Of a DNA stretch of 64,000 bases, positions 1 through 10,324 are shown piece by piece (the first letter of the stretch is position 1; each line of letters starts with the position of its first letter). The translations under genes and the position numbers were made by a program. The stretch covers positions 62,001-126,000 of the forward strand of contig JAOPGA020000108.1 in assembly GCA_026419775.2 (NCBI GenBank), in the 5' to 3' direction. Below the pieces are notes generated by a model that searched no databases, was not told the DNA's origin, and saw only the letters and a program-made list of their open reading frames with translations. Source of the DNA: Acrasis kona. Taxonomy: Eukaryota; Heterolobosea; Eutetramitea; Acrasida; Acrasidae.

Positions 1-550
1 GTGTGGCTAAGTATTTCTTTACGTCAAGTAGGGTGTTCTTCTCGAGACAGTCCTTGACCCATAAGGGTGTAACGATGGGCTTTGAGGAAGTTTCCGCTTT
101 GTCGTAACTGGCCTTTTTGCCGTTCATGAAAATCAAGTGGGTTATCTTGTCGGTAACAGATTTCTGTGTTTTGCCACCATTCTCCTTGATTTTTTCGCAG
201 ATTGGATCGCTTGCTTGATCACCTGTAATGCCTTGTGCAATGTCAACTGCTGCGATAATTCCTTTGAATAGACTACTTGCGTCGCTCTTGGCCGATTTCT
301 TTGGTTTATCTGCTTCTTTCGTAGTCTTTTTTGCCTTATCGCCCTTATCTGCCTTGTCTGTCGCTTTAGTTGTAGGTTTTTTGGCCTTCTTATTCTGGAC
401 TTCCTCCTCGTCCTCTTGCATCTTATCGTCATCTTGGTCCTCGTCGAACGCGTTTGCGGTCTCCTCATCTTTCTTAGAGGCCTTCTTTGTGGTCTTCGCG
501 GCCATTGTTTCTTTTTTGTTTTTTGTGTTGGTTGGTGTGGCCTTTGGCAT
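1..550 (-). CDS. BRCT-domain protein (partial, runs off the left edge)
   Basis: Reading the minus strand from the ATG at 550 gives an open frame that continues past base 1, so the C-terminus is missing. The first ~90 residues are low complexity, rich in Lys, Asp and Glu, with repeated lysine clusters typical of a nuclear protein. From about position 285 down to 20 the protein becomes globular and reads like a BRCT domain: it opens with LFKGIIAAVDIAQ, has a central ENGGK turn and a THLIF strand, and carries the diagnostic Trp in TPLWVKDCLE. BRCT domains bind phosphopeptides in DNA repair and checkpoint proteins; PARP- or ligase-type partners cannot be told apart here. An in-frame ATG at 505 is an equally good start (MAAKTTKK). 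No intron is needed in the visible part. Confidence 0.75.
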   Translation of the reverse strand, partial: MPKATPTNTKNKKETMAAKTTKKASKKDEETANAFDEDQDDDKMQEDEEEVQNKKAKKPTTKATDKADKGDKAKKTTKEADKPKKSAKSDASSLFKGIIAAVDIAQGITGDQASDPICEKIKENGGKTQKSVTDKITHLIFMNGKKASYDKAETSSKPIVTPLWVKDCLEKNTLLDVKKYLAT

Positions 551-844
551 TGTGTTCGTATTTATTATCACAAAAAGTTTTCAAGATACTGGAATTCTCA
601 ACTTCAAGTTGACTTCGGCTTGGTTTACCACCAGATTATACTATTTTATAATAACTAACACTCGGGACGCTCGTACTATACATGAAGTCTATCTATATGA
701 TTTATGTAAATACTTTGAATTATTCCACACTTTTTATGTTCTGTTGTAAATTTTTAAAAACAATCGTTCGATTTGAAACACCAAGCAGGTTCAACCATTC
801 TTTGACAAAAATTTCAAAATAAAAAGAATTCAAAGAAGTTAAGT

Positions 845-1701
845 TTATTTAATTGGTGTTTCCGTTTTAGTAGTAGCCGCTTGCTCTTGCTTGGCCTTTT
901 TCGCGTCTATTAGTTTTTTCGTCTACATGTATGTTAAAAGAAAATTCAAACAGTTTTTCATTACGTCTAAATCAATCTCAGTTATTAATTGATCAACATG
1001 ATGTTGCATTTCGTTCGAATAGGGAGGTGCGCTGTCTGCTACATATCTGAACGTGCGATTGTACTCGAATTGTTCCTTTTCTTCTTTTGATTTATCAATT
1101 TCATCCTGTAGTTCCCTCTCTACACCATCAAAGTCCCAATGATAAGTACCTAACGTGGCAGAGTATCTTGCATGGGATTGTATCGCATTGAATGTTTCGT
1201 TTAAAAGATTGAGGCAGTTATACTAAAAGTTGTGACATGGACGATTATTTATATTTACCATTCTAGCAGACAATGCTTTGTAAAAGCTTGGGGACATGTA
1301 AACAGTGCCTCCTATTATATAATATACACTGATAGGGCTTACATTCTCTTTTGAATAGACAATCTCCTTCGATATTACATATAAGTATGGATCTTTGTGA
1401 AATGTTAATTCATAGCATATTCCGTGCATTTCTCTGTTTGGTTTAGGTACCATTTTTACTTTGAAACATACCGAAGAGAACTCCAATCTCTCTGCTGCAT
1501 TTTTAATACCTCATTGTTTGATTTGACATCATAGAATGGGTTTCCAGAATTGCAAAAGTAAAATAATGCATTATTTTTGTCTACCTGCCACCCAGATTGA
1601 AACCATTTATCATCTCTCCATGTTTTTACTGCTAGCTTCTTATCGTCACGTTGTGTATTGATCTCGGCTTCTGCTAGTTGTCGTTGCTCGTCATCATCCA
1701 T
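845..1701 (-). CDS. MED6: Mediator complex subunit 6 (MED6)
   Basis: Four exons (1701-1472, 1433-1259, 1222-965, 922-845) joined by introns of 38, 36 and 42 nt give a 246-residue protein, about the length of animal MED6. The family hallmarks appear in order. WRDDKWFQ and the segment NPFYDVKSNNEVLKMQ lie in exon 1. A GICYEL strand, then VSPISVYYIIGGTVYMSPS and a SARM helix follow in exon 2. The C-terminal part is charged and ends in a Lys/Thr/Glu tail. MED6 belongs to the head module of Mediator, which links activators to RNA polymerase II in the nucleus. The start is the first ATG, followed by an acidic MDDDEQ. The stop TAA lies inside an AATAAA hexamer. The head-to-head gap to the next plus-strand ORF is only ~20 bp. 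Confidence 0.93.
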
Positions 1702-1721
1702 GTTTGGTTGACAGATTAAAA

Positions 1722-1898
1722 ATGAAGTTCGTTATTGCTGTCATCATCCTGGCACAACTATCTGTCCTTTTGACCCAACGAAAACATCTTGAAGAGATGT
1801 CGACCTCTAGTGAAGAAATGACTATACCTGTTGCCCTTCTTGCGGCCCTGCTGAATGCTTCTTTTGTGACGGTGCGATCATTGGTCCTCGGTCTCTGA
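1722..1898 (+). CDS. Small secreted-protein candidate (signal peptide)
   Basis: An ATG at 1722 opens MKFVIAVIILAQLSVLLT, a convincing signal peptide or membrane anchor, and the frame closes at 1898 after only 58 residues. An alternative frame over about 1842-1917 encodes a Cys-rich run (CCPSCGPAECFFCDG) that looks more like a real secreted domain than the tail of this frame. The true gene may therefore contain a tiny intron that I could not place. It is divergently arranged with MED6 and the two would share a promoter of about 20 bp. I recognise no family, and the call rests only on the hydrophobic leader. Confidence 0.3.
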   Translation: MKFVIAVIILAQLSVLLTQRKHLEEMSTSSEEMTIPVALLAALLNASFVTVRSLVLGL

Positions 1899-2233
1899 TC
1901 CCTCACTCCCTTATGCTCACTTTAAATCTTGAGTGATATTGCAAGTTAGACTGTTTTAGTTGATGTTTATTGGCAAGATGTGTCATTGAAGAAATCTAAC
2001 GGATATATTGATTCAATCAAGAAATACAAGCTATAAAGTGATGAAATCAAAAAACCTCAACCAGTCTAGCATGGAACTATCTAATACACTGGTAATTCAT
2101 ATAATATTTATAGTTTTTTTATATTTACAGACATCATCGGAGACTTTTCTGTTTGATTGAAATAGAACATGCATTTTGTAGTATTATTTTTTTGTTTTCA
2201 ACCTTCTAAAAAGCAAAATCGATTGTTCCATAC
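1899..2233. other. Non-coding spacer upstream of the four-exon gene
   Basis: AT-rich sequence without a supported frame. It ends in a T-rich run just before the ATG at 2234, probably the promoter or 5' leader of the next gene. I see no RNA gene here. Confidence 0.5.
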
Positions 2234-3963
2234 ATGACAGACCTCATATTCAGCCAGCTCGAGGATATAAGTAATGACACGTTTTCAGAGTTCAACCCAT
2301 ACTCACTGGGCGACCAGTCCATGTTATCGCCCAACGGTTTTGGGGACGATGGTACCGAACATTTTTGTGCTAGTTTAAATAACACCAACACAGACATAAA
2401 CATGTACGACCAATATTCTATGGATGCAAGCGATTACCAGGAATATATTGTGGAGGACGATTATCAAACTTACACGACGGACATTTCGCACGACCAAAAT
2501 AATGGTTCTTCTACAATACCCGATGAGATTAAACTCAAGGGCATAAATTTACAAGACCATACTGGAAGAGAAATTGAAAATAACAGATTAAATAGGGTAT
2601 GCAAATCATCGGAGCAACTATTCATCCTTTAGGTAAAATTGAGGCTATTCCCACATTTCTTCGGGCTTGATTTTGAGGATTCATTAAAGGGCAGATCCGT
2701 TTCCCAGTTCTATCCAACAGACATCATATCTCTCGTCAGGCAGTGTGACCGTGTGGCAATTTATTTTCACTTTAGGACACTCCTTAAGGCAAGGCTTTGG
2801 AGCGACGACCTATACACGGGCTCAGCTAGCGACAATCAAAACAAAGTATGTTCTTGCCTGCAACATTTTCTAACTTTTCAAAGTACTACAAAGACACACC
2901 ATTTTCAAACACATTGTTTTTAATGTTGGAACTAAGGGATGATTCCGAACTTCAATTGGTGTTCAAGTACATTAATTCTAATCAACAATTAGGCCAAACA
3001 CTACGCATGGTGTATGCAGGATGGATGTATTGTGCAAGTATGTGCACAGCGTCAGACGTTTACGTACTTTCTTGTGCCATTCAACAAGTATGTGCTTGAT
3101 GTTTAATTAATCATTAACTCCCGTGTCAGGACACTCAAAGTGACGATAGGATGTATTCTAAAGGATTCAACGTACGTGCAGTCATGGAGTCAACATTACA
3201 AGAAGCCGAAACTTTCGAAAGAGAGGTCATTGACAACGAGTCGCCAAGATCCTCTGAGCCAGAAGCAATCAAGAAAAAAATCCGTTTCAACGACATTGAA
3301 GAATCTAACAACAGCACTGCCACAACATCGGACGCCTCATCCATCAAAATACTTCATTCCAGAAACAAAACACAACCAGTATACCTATGGGGTAAGAAGT
3401 CAAGACAAAAGTTGGAAAAGGCACAACATCCAAAGGCTCAAAGTCTTCCATCGTTGACCACCCTTGACATGAACAAAGTTAATTTAGTCATCGACCCTTC
3501 CAAAGCAAAGTTCGTCCTACCTCCTACCTTCTACAGAATCGACGAAGAGATCCGCAACTTTGCTTCCGATCTCCTCAATAAAGGACTCTTGTTCCATTTC
3601 CAGTTCACGGTTGGCTTCTGCGAGGCGTTACAAATTTTAAAGACACAACAAAGCAAGGACAGAGCAAAGGCCCTGTTAAGAAAGTTGACCCAACATCCCG
3701 TTCAGTTGAGAGACTTACACGCGGTCGCTAGGTACCTGCTTGGTCAAGAGGGAGCTTCTAATAGAAAAAACTCTGCGACCGCCGCACCTGTGGCGTCCCA
3801 AAGGAGGACATCCATCAAGAGAAAAAAGAGCGAAGATTCGCCGTTATCCGCCACTAAACGCAACTCTGTTCAATTGACAGGATCTGAGACGGACTATAAT
3901 GCCATGAGCGAACAATTCGGTAGAATGAACGTCAACTCGGAGGAGAATTGTATCATTTCATAA
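2234..3963 (+). CDS. Unrecognised four-exon protein, acidic N-terminus and basic C-terminus
   Basis: Exons 2234-2596, 2633-2845, 2884-3087 and 3130-3963 are joined by introns of 36, 38 and 42 nt, all GTATG...AG. Every exon join keeps the frame, giving about 537 residues. The first ~120 residues are acidic and rich in Asn, Ser, Asp and Tyr, resembling an activation region. Exons 2-3 hold a globular, partly hydrophobic domain (FPHFFGLDFEDSL, then a Tyr/Phe-rich stretch and RMVYAGWMYC). Exon 4 contains another helical segment (EEIRNFASDLLNKGLLFHF). It ends with a Lys/Arg/Ser-rich tail carrying IKRKKSE, a plausible nuclear signal. The composition suggests a nuclear regulatory protein, but I cannot assign a family and do not claim a function. 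Confidence 0.8.
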
Positions 3964-4014
3964 CGTGTCAGAGTAGTTAGAAAAATGTAAATAATATAAA
4001 ATGTAATTTGTTTA

Positions 4015-4587
4015 TTATACATTGGATACCTCTTGCTGAGGTACTATTGGTAATGATTGTGTAGTCATTTTTGTTTGATTTTCGATTAATTCGTATTTTT
4101 GTTCGAATGCGCGCATGCGAACGATTTTTAGTTGATTGGATGCTAGTTTTATAAACGATGACGAAAGAATGAATATGAAAAAGATGAAGGCGCAAATAAG
4201 AATGATTTGTGTTACTCGGTATGCTTCATTTATGTTTGAATTTCTGTCGTATACTACAATACTTGCTTCGTATATATTAAGAGCCAATCTAGCAGATTCC
4301 GCGATGAGTGTTATTGACAGGGAGATGATGAAAACTACGGTTAAAATTAACCGTATTTTAAACATTTTTCTTGGCAAAACACTCATTATTCCTATCGATG
4401 CAGTGAGGAAAAATAGTCCATCGCAAACGAGTCCAAGTATAAACAACCAAAGAGGTGCTCTATTCAATCTGCTCAGAGTGATGCTGCAGACATCCCAAGC
4501 AGTTCCTCCTGCCCCTATGAGAAGTAGTATAAAACAGGCTATATATATATTGACGGTGTTGCGTGTGTCCTTCTTGTTCGACGTCAT
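4015..4587 (-). CDS. Four-transmembrane protein of unknown family
   Basis: Single-exon, 190 residues. There are four clear hydrophobic segments at about residues 13-35, 43-65, 73-97 and 118-145. A short basic N-terminus (MTSNKKDTRN) and a polar cytoplasmic-type tail of ~45 residues flank them. No long Cys-containing loop is present between TM3 and TM4, so it does not fit a classical tetraspanin. The topology is only generally claudin- or MARVEL-like. It is convergent with the unrecognised four-exon gene, the two stops lying about 50 bp apart. I do not recognise the family. Confidence 0.75.
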   Translation of the reverse strand: MTSNKKDTRNTVNIYIACFILLLIGAGGTAWDVCSITLSRLNRAPLWLFILGLVCDGLFFLTASIGIMSVLPRKMFKIRLILTVVFIISLSITLIAESARLALNIYEASIVVYDRNSNINEAYRVTQIILICAFIFFIFILSSSFIKLASNQLKIVRMRAFEQKYELIENQTKMTTQSLPIVPQQEVSNV

Positions 4588-4841
4588 TGTTGTAAGTTTG
4601 ACTAAAAATAAGACTTGTTATTAATACCACTTACTATAAAAATAAATTGGAGTACAACTGAATTACGTTATTAGTGTATGATTAAAATACTATGATAAGA
4701 GCATCATTTAGAATATCTCTTTAACATCATTGTTTGCAAATTGAAAATTTGCAAAACTACATTTATTTCTAATCTTCAAATAACAAGTGTTCAATAAATT
4801 ACTGTTTTATTATATACAAGTGTTTTGAAACCTTTAATCGG

Positions 4842-5798
4842 TTATATGACGCGTTTTGGCTGGCATTGGTACGGCGCATACCCATTGCAGATACCCCACA
4901 TACTCTCAACATTGTTATTAGACCAGTTACCCTTCCAAGGCTCTCTGTAGGCATTAAATAAACTAAGTGGTAGTTTAGCAGATCTGAATAAGTTTACGAC
5001 TGTCTGTGCAACTTGATATTGTCCCTCGTCGGTTGCGACAGCACATCCGTAGTTAATGTATGCGTTGCTACCAGGCCAACCGTATTCAGTTAGTATCAAC
5101 GTCTTGCTACCTAAGATTTTCTTTGCGCTCACAAACCGGTTGTAAGTCTGCTGTGCAGCTTGACTAACGATAGTACACCCCTTAGGATTGTCGTAGAAAG
5201 GATAGATATTAACTCCCATAAAATCCACAGCGTTGAATAGTTTCGTCCATTTGAGATTAATGGTGGGTAGTGCTTCATTGCATCCAACTGGTACTTTTAT
5301 TCCAGCTCCTTTAATTGCCCAGATGCAATTTTGAATCTCGTTGAACACTTGTGTAGTCGTACCACTCCTAAATGCCAACTCGCTACCACATGATAGACCA
5401 ACAACAGTGTTAGGGAATGCTCTGGTTGCAGAGATTGCATCATTGATACTTTTAACGTTGCTTGTTCTTGTGAGGCTCAACCATACCACGCCAAGTACTT
5501 TGAATCCAAGGCTATTTGCGATGTTGACAACATTCCAATCCGTATCGAACGTCATTATGCATCTATAATTTGTTTGTTCTTTCAACTGTGTCATCAACTG
5601 CTTGACAAGGTATATTGGTGGATTATAACCTGTTGCTTTGTCATATGGATAAACATATGGGCTAAATCCAATGCATCCTGGATGCGTTGATGAAGGCGTC
5701 ATTGCTGCTAACAAAGCACTCATTGGTGTCTGACCATGAACGATCGAAGCTACAAACACTAGAGCAATAAGTACAGCGGCTTTCATTATTTTTGTCAT
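4842..5798 (-). CDS. Secreted GH17-type endo-1,3-beta-glucanase
   Basis: A 318-residue single-exon protein with a signal peptide (KAAVLIALVFVASIVHG), followed by a TIM-barrel resembling glycoside hydrolase family 17. The start GFSPYV, the strand FKVLGVVWLS and the barrel strand DFMGVNIYPFYDN fit that fold. ILTEYGWPG carries the likely catalytic nucleophile Glu238. The likely acid/base is Glu140 in LSCGSELAFR. In most GH17 enzymes the residue before this Glu is Asn (GNE); here it is Ser, an oddity that could affect activity or mark a divergent subfamily. Such enzymes cut beta-1,3-glucan outside the cell, for use in feeding on fungi or remodelling a cyst wall. Starts at 5798 or 5786 are both possible; the second places the leader at the very N-terminus. 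Confidence 0.88.
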   Translation of the reverse strand: MTKIMKAAVLIALVFVASIVHGQTPMSALLAAMTPSSTHPGCIGFSPYVYPYDKATGYNPPIYLVKQLMTQLKEQTNYRCIMTFDTDWNVVNIANSLGFKVLGVVWLSLTRTSNVKSINDAISATRAFPNTVVGLSCGSELAFRSGTTTQVFNEIQNCIWAIKGAGIKVPVGCNEALPTINLKWTKLFNAVDFMGVNIYPFYDNPKGCTIVSQAAQQTYNRFVSAKKILGSKTLILTEYGWPGSNAYINYGCAVATDEGQYQVAQTVVNLFRSAKLPLSLFNAYREPWKGNWSNNNVESMWGICNGYAPYQCQPKRVI

Positions 5799-7604
5799 AA
5801 ATGCATCAAAATATCTGTTGGCGCCATAATATGTTTGGGATCGTGATCTTAACCGAAAGACGCTTATCTGAATTTGGTAATCAACAATATTTGGTCCTTA
5901 CCAATCAAAGTCTTTTAGAAGCAGGCACTTACTTTCCTTCGTTATGATTACAACGTCAATAAATGTGAAAGACAGTGTATCTTTTTAAACTAATGTACTA
6001 AGGTCCTAATGTAGTAGATATTTATTGCTTTTACCTTTAAGTTTTAATTCTACGAAATCTCGATCAAAAATCAATAGCTATTTTCAGAAAAGCCGACCAT
6101 GACAGTATATTTTGAGAACACTCGTGTTTGGTAGCCATCGTTGAAATTGTATAGACAGGAAGACCTAGAACCTTATCTTTTCTTTAACAACAATACATTG
6201 GTAACAGGCTAAGGTTTAGGACTCCTAACTATGTGGCTCACGGTCTAAACTTGGTTGTTGGTGATATTCTTGTTATTTGTCAATCCTCAAAAAGTTGCGA
6301 AAGAGTACAAAATTAGTTGCTGCTTCTCATGAATGGGTGGTGACGATAACCGCAGGTTCATTCAGTACGGCGTTGGAATTCAGGTTACAGAAAATACTGG
6401 ACGATAATATCAGGTGCGTGATCAATTACACGATCAAATCATTAGTGTGAAAAAACTTTATTGAGTGACGATCCACGTAGATGTTAATATTAAAAAACTC
6501 CAAGCACAAGTTCTTAACAATATCTGATATCACTCCTTCTTCAATCCGGACTATTAACTCTAGACCTTGTAAACATGTTTGTTAGTTCTTCATAACCGGT
6601 AGCAATGTTGTTGAGTCTTGATAATTTACCACGCCTTCCTCTATTATCCCAAAATCGATTCGGGTTTTAAGTAGTCCTAAAATTGAATCTAGAAGGAGGA
6701 TGAATCACATTTAAGGGCATTTTATTTGTCGACTTTGTACTGATTCCTGTTCAGAAAGACAAGAAAAGTACATTATAGGCAACAAGCCCTGCCAGTTGGT
6801 CTGGTTTACAAAAAAAATTGCTAAATTTGATTTTTTTAATCCATCCGAACATTTTGCAACTTAAGCCTCCTGCAAACCTCGTAGCACCATCATCTAAAGC
6901 ACTATCTTTCTCAGTTTGGAATTGTCAAATTCCAATTGGTGTATGTGATCAAGTGCTAAGGGTATTAGATATGTATTTGAGGTAGCTTGTTGACATTTAG
7001 TAATAAAAGGAGAGTATAGCACATTTCAATCACCAGAGTAGGAACTAATAGAACGCTGATACTACAATTTACAGTAGTTGTAGCCCGGATTAATGCCATC
7101 AGGAGAATCTTACACATTGTGGATTGAGTTGCAAAGTAACATTAGCGAGTTATTGTAAGAATTGAGAGTCAAAGCAGAAACACTTTTTCGTTTTTGAGAA
7201 ACAGACATTCTTAATGATGGAGATATCATTTACATTTCCAGTTCTTTGTCTTTTGATAGCAACCACCCCTTAGAACAGCTGTCTTCACGGAAACTATTCT
7301 AATAGCTAGCTGACGGAATCTTTGCCGCCGGTTGATGAACATTCCCTAGCTGTTATGTAAGTTCTTTTCCCGGGACCGAAGATCCGAAAAGGAGACTTTA
7401 CCGATTCGGTGCGGGAATTATGGGGCCCAACCTATAATCAACGAACATACTCCGGCGGGGTTATAATCTACAATTAATTTTATTATCCCTTAGCCGAATT
7501 GCTTTCCCCGCATCCATCTAAAGTTGTTCAATAATATTTCAGGGAATAATGAGTCCCAAAAAGTCACTGATAAGACTGTTGGATCGGAATTAAAAAACTA
7601 AAAA
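5799..7604. other. Long gap without an intact gene; possible decayed coding traces
   Basis: This 1.8-kb stretch is the largest space between genes in the window and has no convincing frame, tRNA or repeat. Short open stretches with protein-like composition survive, for example VVTITAGSFSTALEFRLQ near 6340-6380 and ILNDGDIIYISSSLSFD near 7210-7260. The second is faintly like the end of a doublecortin-type domain. They are broken by stops and I cannot join them. It may be a decayed gene, a long promoter, or non-coding RNA. Confidence 0.4.
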
Positions 7605-8951
7605 ATGCAGCAAGTACAGTGCAGTGACGGTCAGCTTAGTTTAAACAAGCTCTTTTTACCAAAGACTCGTAAAAGTTGGTCAGAGTGTGAAGCTGTATTC
7701 AAAAGCATTACCACTTACCAGATGTCAATCATCAATACCTTCTATGCCTTTCAAGAAAGAAACGTCAAGAGCGGAGGTAGCATAGTGCTGTCTCTATGCG
7801 ATGCTCTTCACATCATAAACTGTTGCGAGTCGCTAGAGGATACTTCTACAGACTCAATATACAGGTTCTTAATCGAAAAGCTAAAGACATCGATTGATTC
7901 CTTATGCGTACTATCTTATGTATATACGTGGTCTCTCAGTCTAACAAGATCAAAGATGGTTCAGCTTCTAGTGAGCGTCTTTTCTACGCTATGCCAAAAG
8001 TTTTCTCTACAAGAGTGGAAGGCGACACCGTTTGATCTAGTTGTCGGTGCACTATCGAAGGACAAGTTGCAGCTGGATAACTTATCAGAAAACACAGTTT
8101 TTCGAGCCATTAGCGAATATATTCAAGACAACAAAACGCTAACCGCCAAAGACAAAATTGACTTGATTAGCTGCATCCGGCCCAAATACATAACACAGGA
8201 ATCAAGCTTAGAGGAGTTATCAGAGAGATGGGACATTCCTAAAGAAACAATAGCACATATATTCAACTCGTCGAACTCTTCAGCCAACAACAGAGGAAAT
8301 TCTGCAGCATCTAGCAACACATACCAATCTTTGGTGGGCATTAATTTTGGAGCCTACAACAACGGCAAAGTACCAGGGCACCGAGTAAAGAAAATAGCAG
8401 CTCCAAAATCAATGTGCATGACATTCAAAGCAGAGGATACTGCTTGGAGCAGTTTTTCTATAGACTGTTCCGTTAGTAACGCTTTGACTGGTACTGAAGG
8501 CTTTTTATGTAAGGAAGAGAAACTTCGAAAACCAACGGTATCATTGACCACTTTACCCAACACTCAAAAAAGGCGCGCTGCTAAAGTCCCGACAAACAAA
8601 ATTACAAAGCAAAGGTCATCCAAAAACAAAAAGCCCCTGGCATCTAAGAATGCTTTCCAGTTCGTGATAGAGAATCCTGTGGAGGAACTCAAAGTGGTAC
8701 AGAATAAGAAGGAAGCCAGAAGCTCTCCGCAAGTTGCCATGCCGACTGAATTTTTCCAGACTCCCACTGATACTGTTTTCAATGAATTGGAGTCTGAGGA
8801 GGCTTTACTAAGATTTATTGAGGAACCCTCTGTGGCCGAAGAATCTGCTGTTGGAGATAATTTTGCGTTTGATTCCGTATTGCCATCTGCGTACATCAAC
8901 GAAGAGCATCTACTTAGCTGGGATTTATTAGACGTCACCAATTATATATAA
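7605..8951 (+). CDS. BACK-domain-like protein with disordered basic/acidic tail
   Basis: Single exon, 448 residues. Roughly residues 55-210 form a helical region. Its second half (SKDKLQLDNLSENTVFRAI, then a short helix and LISCIRP) resembles the BACK domain found after BTB in Cullin-3 adaptors. There is no obvious BTB or Kelch part. The remaining ~240 residues are low complexity: Ser/Asn-rich, then strongly basic (KRRAAKVPTNKITKQRSSKN, a nuclear-signal candidate). The protein finishes with an acidic region and the motif LLSWDLLD. That layout would suit a nuclear adaptor or coactivator, but this is inference. The start is the first ATG after an A-rich leader. A long 3' spacer follows. Confidence 0.6.
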   Translation: MQQVQCSDGQLSLNKLFLPKTRKSWSECEAVFKSITTYQMSIINTFYAFQERNVKSGGSIVLSLCDALHIINCCESLEDTSTDSIYRFLIEKLKTSIDSLCVLSYVYTWSLSLTRSKMVQLLVSVFSTLCQKFSLQEWKATPFDLVVGALSKDKLQLDNLSENTVFRAISEYIQDNKTLTAKDKIDLISCIRPKYITQESSLEELSERWDIPKETIAHIFNSSNSSANNRGNSAASSNTYQSLVGINFGAYNNGKVPGHRVKKIAAPKSMCMTFKAEDTAWSSFSIDCSVSNALTGTEGFLCKEEKLRKPTVSLTTLPNTQKRRAAKVPTNKITKQRSSKNKKPLASKNAFQFVIENPVEELKVVQNKKEARSSPQVAMPTEFFQTPTDTVFNELESEEALLRFIEEPSVAEESAVGDNFAFDSVLPSAYINEEHLLSWDLLDVTNYI

Positions 8952-9474
8952 ATGACTATATCCTAAGATATATGTATGCAAGAGGTTGTGAAGAAAGACC
9001 CTCCTCGACTAGGAATAAAATATTTGTTTTGTAATAAGCCAAGTTGAGTTTAGTGTTATTAATTAGTCTTAATATCGAAGTTGTATATTGTGGATTTTAG
9101 TATTCTTTGACGGATTTTGTGTGTATTTTCAGTTCATAATACCTAGTTCTCCTTCGCATTTGTAACATTCATTCGTGTTGTTGTTACTATGTTGAATACC
9201 TTCGATTCAATAAAATGAAAGTTATATATTCTTTGAATCAATCTGAATACATCGTATGATTTCGTCATTAACATGTATTTGTAGTCTCCGGTTCATATTT
9301 ATAACTGCGTGATCGAGTCTCTATGTTCGTTTCATGCGAATAAATAGCAATTCAAAGGCTTATAGACTCTCGTGGACCCATTGGTCTAGTACAATACCCA
9401 TTAAGTTGTGTGTCGTGTTAAGTAATGGCGCTATATTTTATTGTAATTGTGCGTTATTAAAAATCAGTACAGCA
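8952..9474. other. Spacer between BACK-like gene and enkurin
   Basis: AT-rich sequence with no supported gene. An in-frame ATG at 9334 would extend enkurin by 47 residues, but that extension has no family similarity. I read this as 3' and 5' flanking DNA. Confidence 0.4.
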
Positions 9475-10308
9475 ATGAAATCTGGCAACTACTACTACAA
9501 TAATGATGGAGACAGCGAGGAGAGCGTTTATAATTTGATTGAGAAGCCTGTAACTCATACTGAGAAAACAACAATGTACAGATCAAAATATCCATCGGAT
9601 ACACCTCCTACCTCGTCTACATTTGGGTTGAAAAACACATCAAAACCAGGAGTAGCAAATTTAGCTGGACAATTTATTCACCCAGATTTCGACGGAGGAG
9701 GACACACAATTCAGAAGGAGTGCGCAACAATGGGAAGAACAACCAAACATCACATCAACCCGATGAACTATACAAAGAAGTCAGAGAAGTCAATGCCACA
9801 ACCGCAAAGATTTACTTACAGCGACGAAGAAATCAGAAAACCAAAAGTACCTTTAAGAAACGACAAGCCGATCATGGGCTTGACTACTGATAAGAACTTT
9901 ATCGTTTCAAATGCTGTAGAAAACATCTTGTCCCAACCAAAATCACTTCAAAAGGGAGAACCCAACTGGCTAGCAAAATCAGAGTTTGGCAAATCTCCGG
10001 CTTACCTATCCAAGATCAAACAAGAAATCATGGATGAGTACGAATACATTCAAGAGATGCAAGACCATCAACACAATCGCGGCAACAAGGAAATGAGAGC
10101 GCTCTCGGACAAGGACAGAGACGCACTCATCGAACAACTAAAAGACAAATGGGCCACCCTACAAAAGAAATACCAAGGAATCTCCTTCTCCATGCCAACC
10201 GACAAGGTACACGTACAAAGAAAAGAAGCGCTCGAGGCCGAAATGGACAAGATAGAAAAGGACATTGAAAAATTATCAAGAAGACACATTTTCGTGGTTG
10301 ACGAATAA
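9475..10308 (+). CDS. ENKUR: Enkurin-domain flagellar protein
   Basis: 277 residues from the ATG at 9475. The N-terminal half is polar and Tyr/Lys rich. The C-terminal ~150 residues match the enkurin domain. Evidence includes KNFIVSNAVENIL, the FGKSPAYLSKIKQEI segment, DRDALIEQLKDKW and a terminal coiled coil ending in RRHIFVVDE. Enkurin is a microtubule inner protein of motile cilia and was first described as a TRPC-channel and calmodulin-binding adaptor. Its presence implies that the organism builds, or recently built, a flagellum. The gene is convergent with Rpt2, stops 16 bp apart. The TAA stop sits inside GAATAAAG. An in-frame ATG at 9334 is possible but adds unrelated sequence. Confidence 0.88.
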   Translation: MKSGNYYYNNDGDSEESVYNLIEKPVTHTEKTTMYRSKYPSDTPPTSSTFGLKNTSKPGVANLAGQFIHPDFDGGGHTIQKECATMGRTTKHHINPMNYTKKSEKSMPQPQRFTYSDEEIRKPKVPLRNDKPIMGLTTDKNFIVSNAVENILSQPKSLQKGEPNWLAKSEFGKSPAYLSKIKQEIMDEYEYIQEMQDHQHNRGNKEMRALSDKDRDALIEQLKDKWATLQKKYQGISFSMPTDKVHVQRKEALEAEMDKIEKDIEKLSRRHIFVVDE

Positions 10309-10324
10309 AGAATTTTTATATCTT

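Noticed and set aside
228-749. Plus-strand frame of 173 residues rich in Ser/Phe/Val
   Set aside because: It is the antisense of the BRCT gene's lysine/glutamate-rich N-terminus; the minus-strand reading has the domain.
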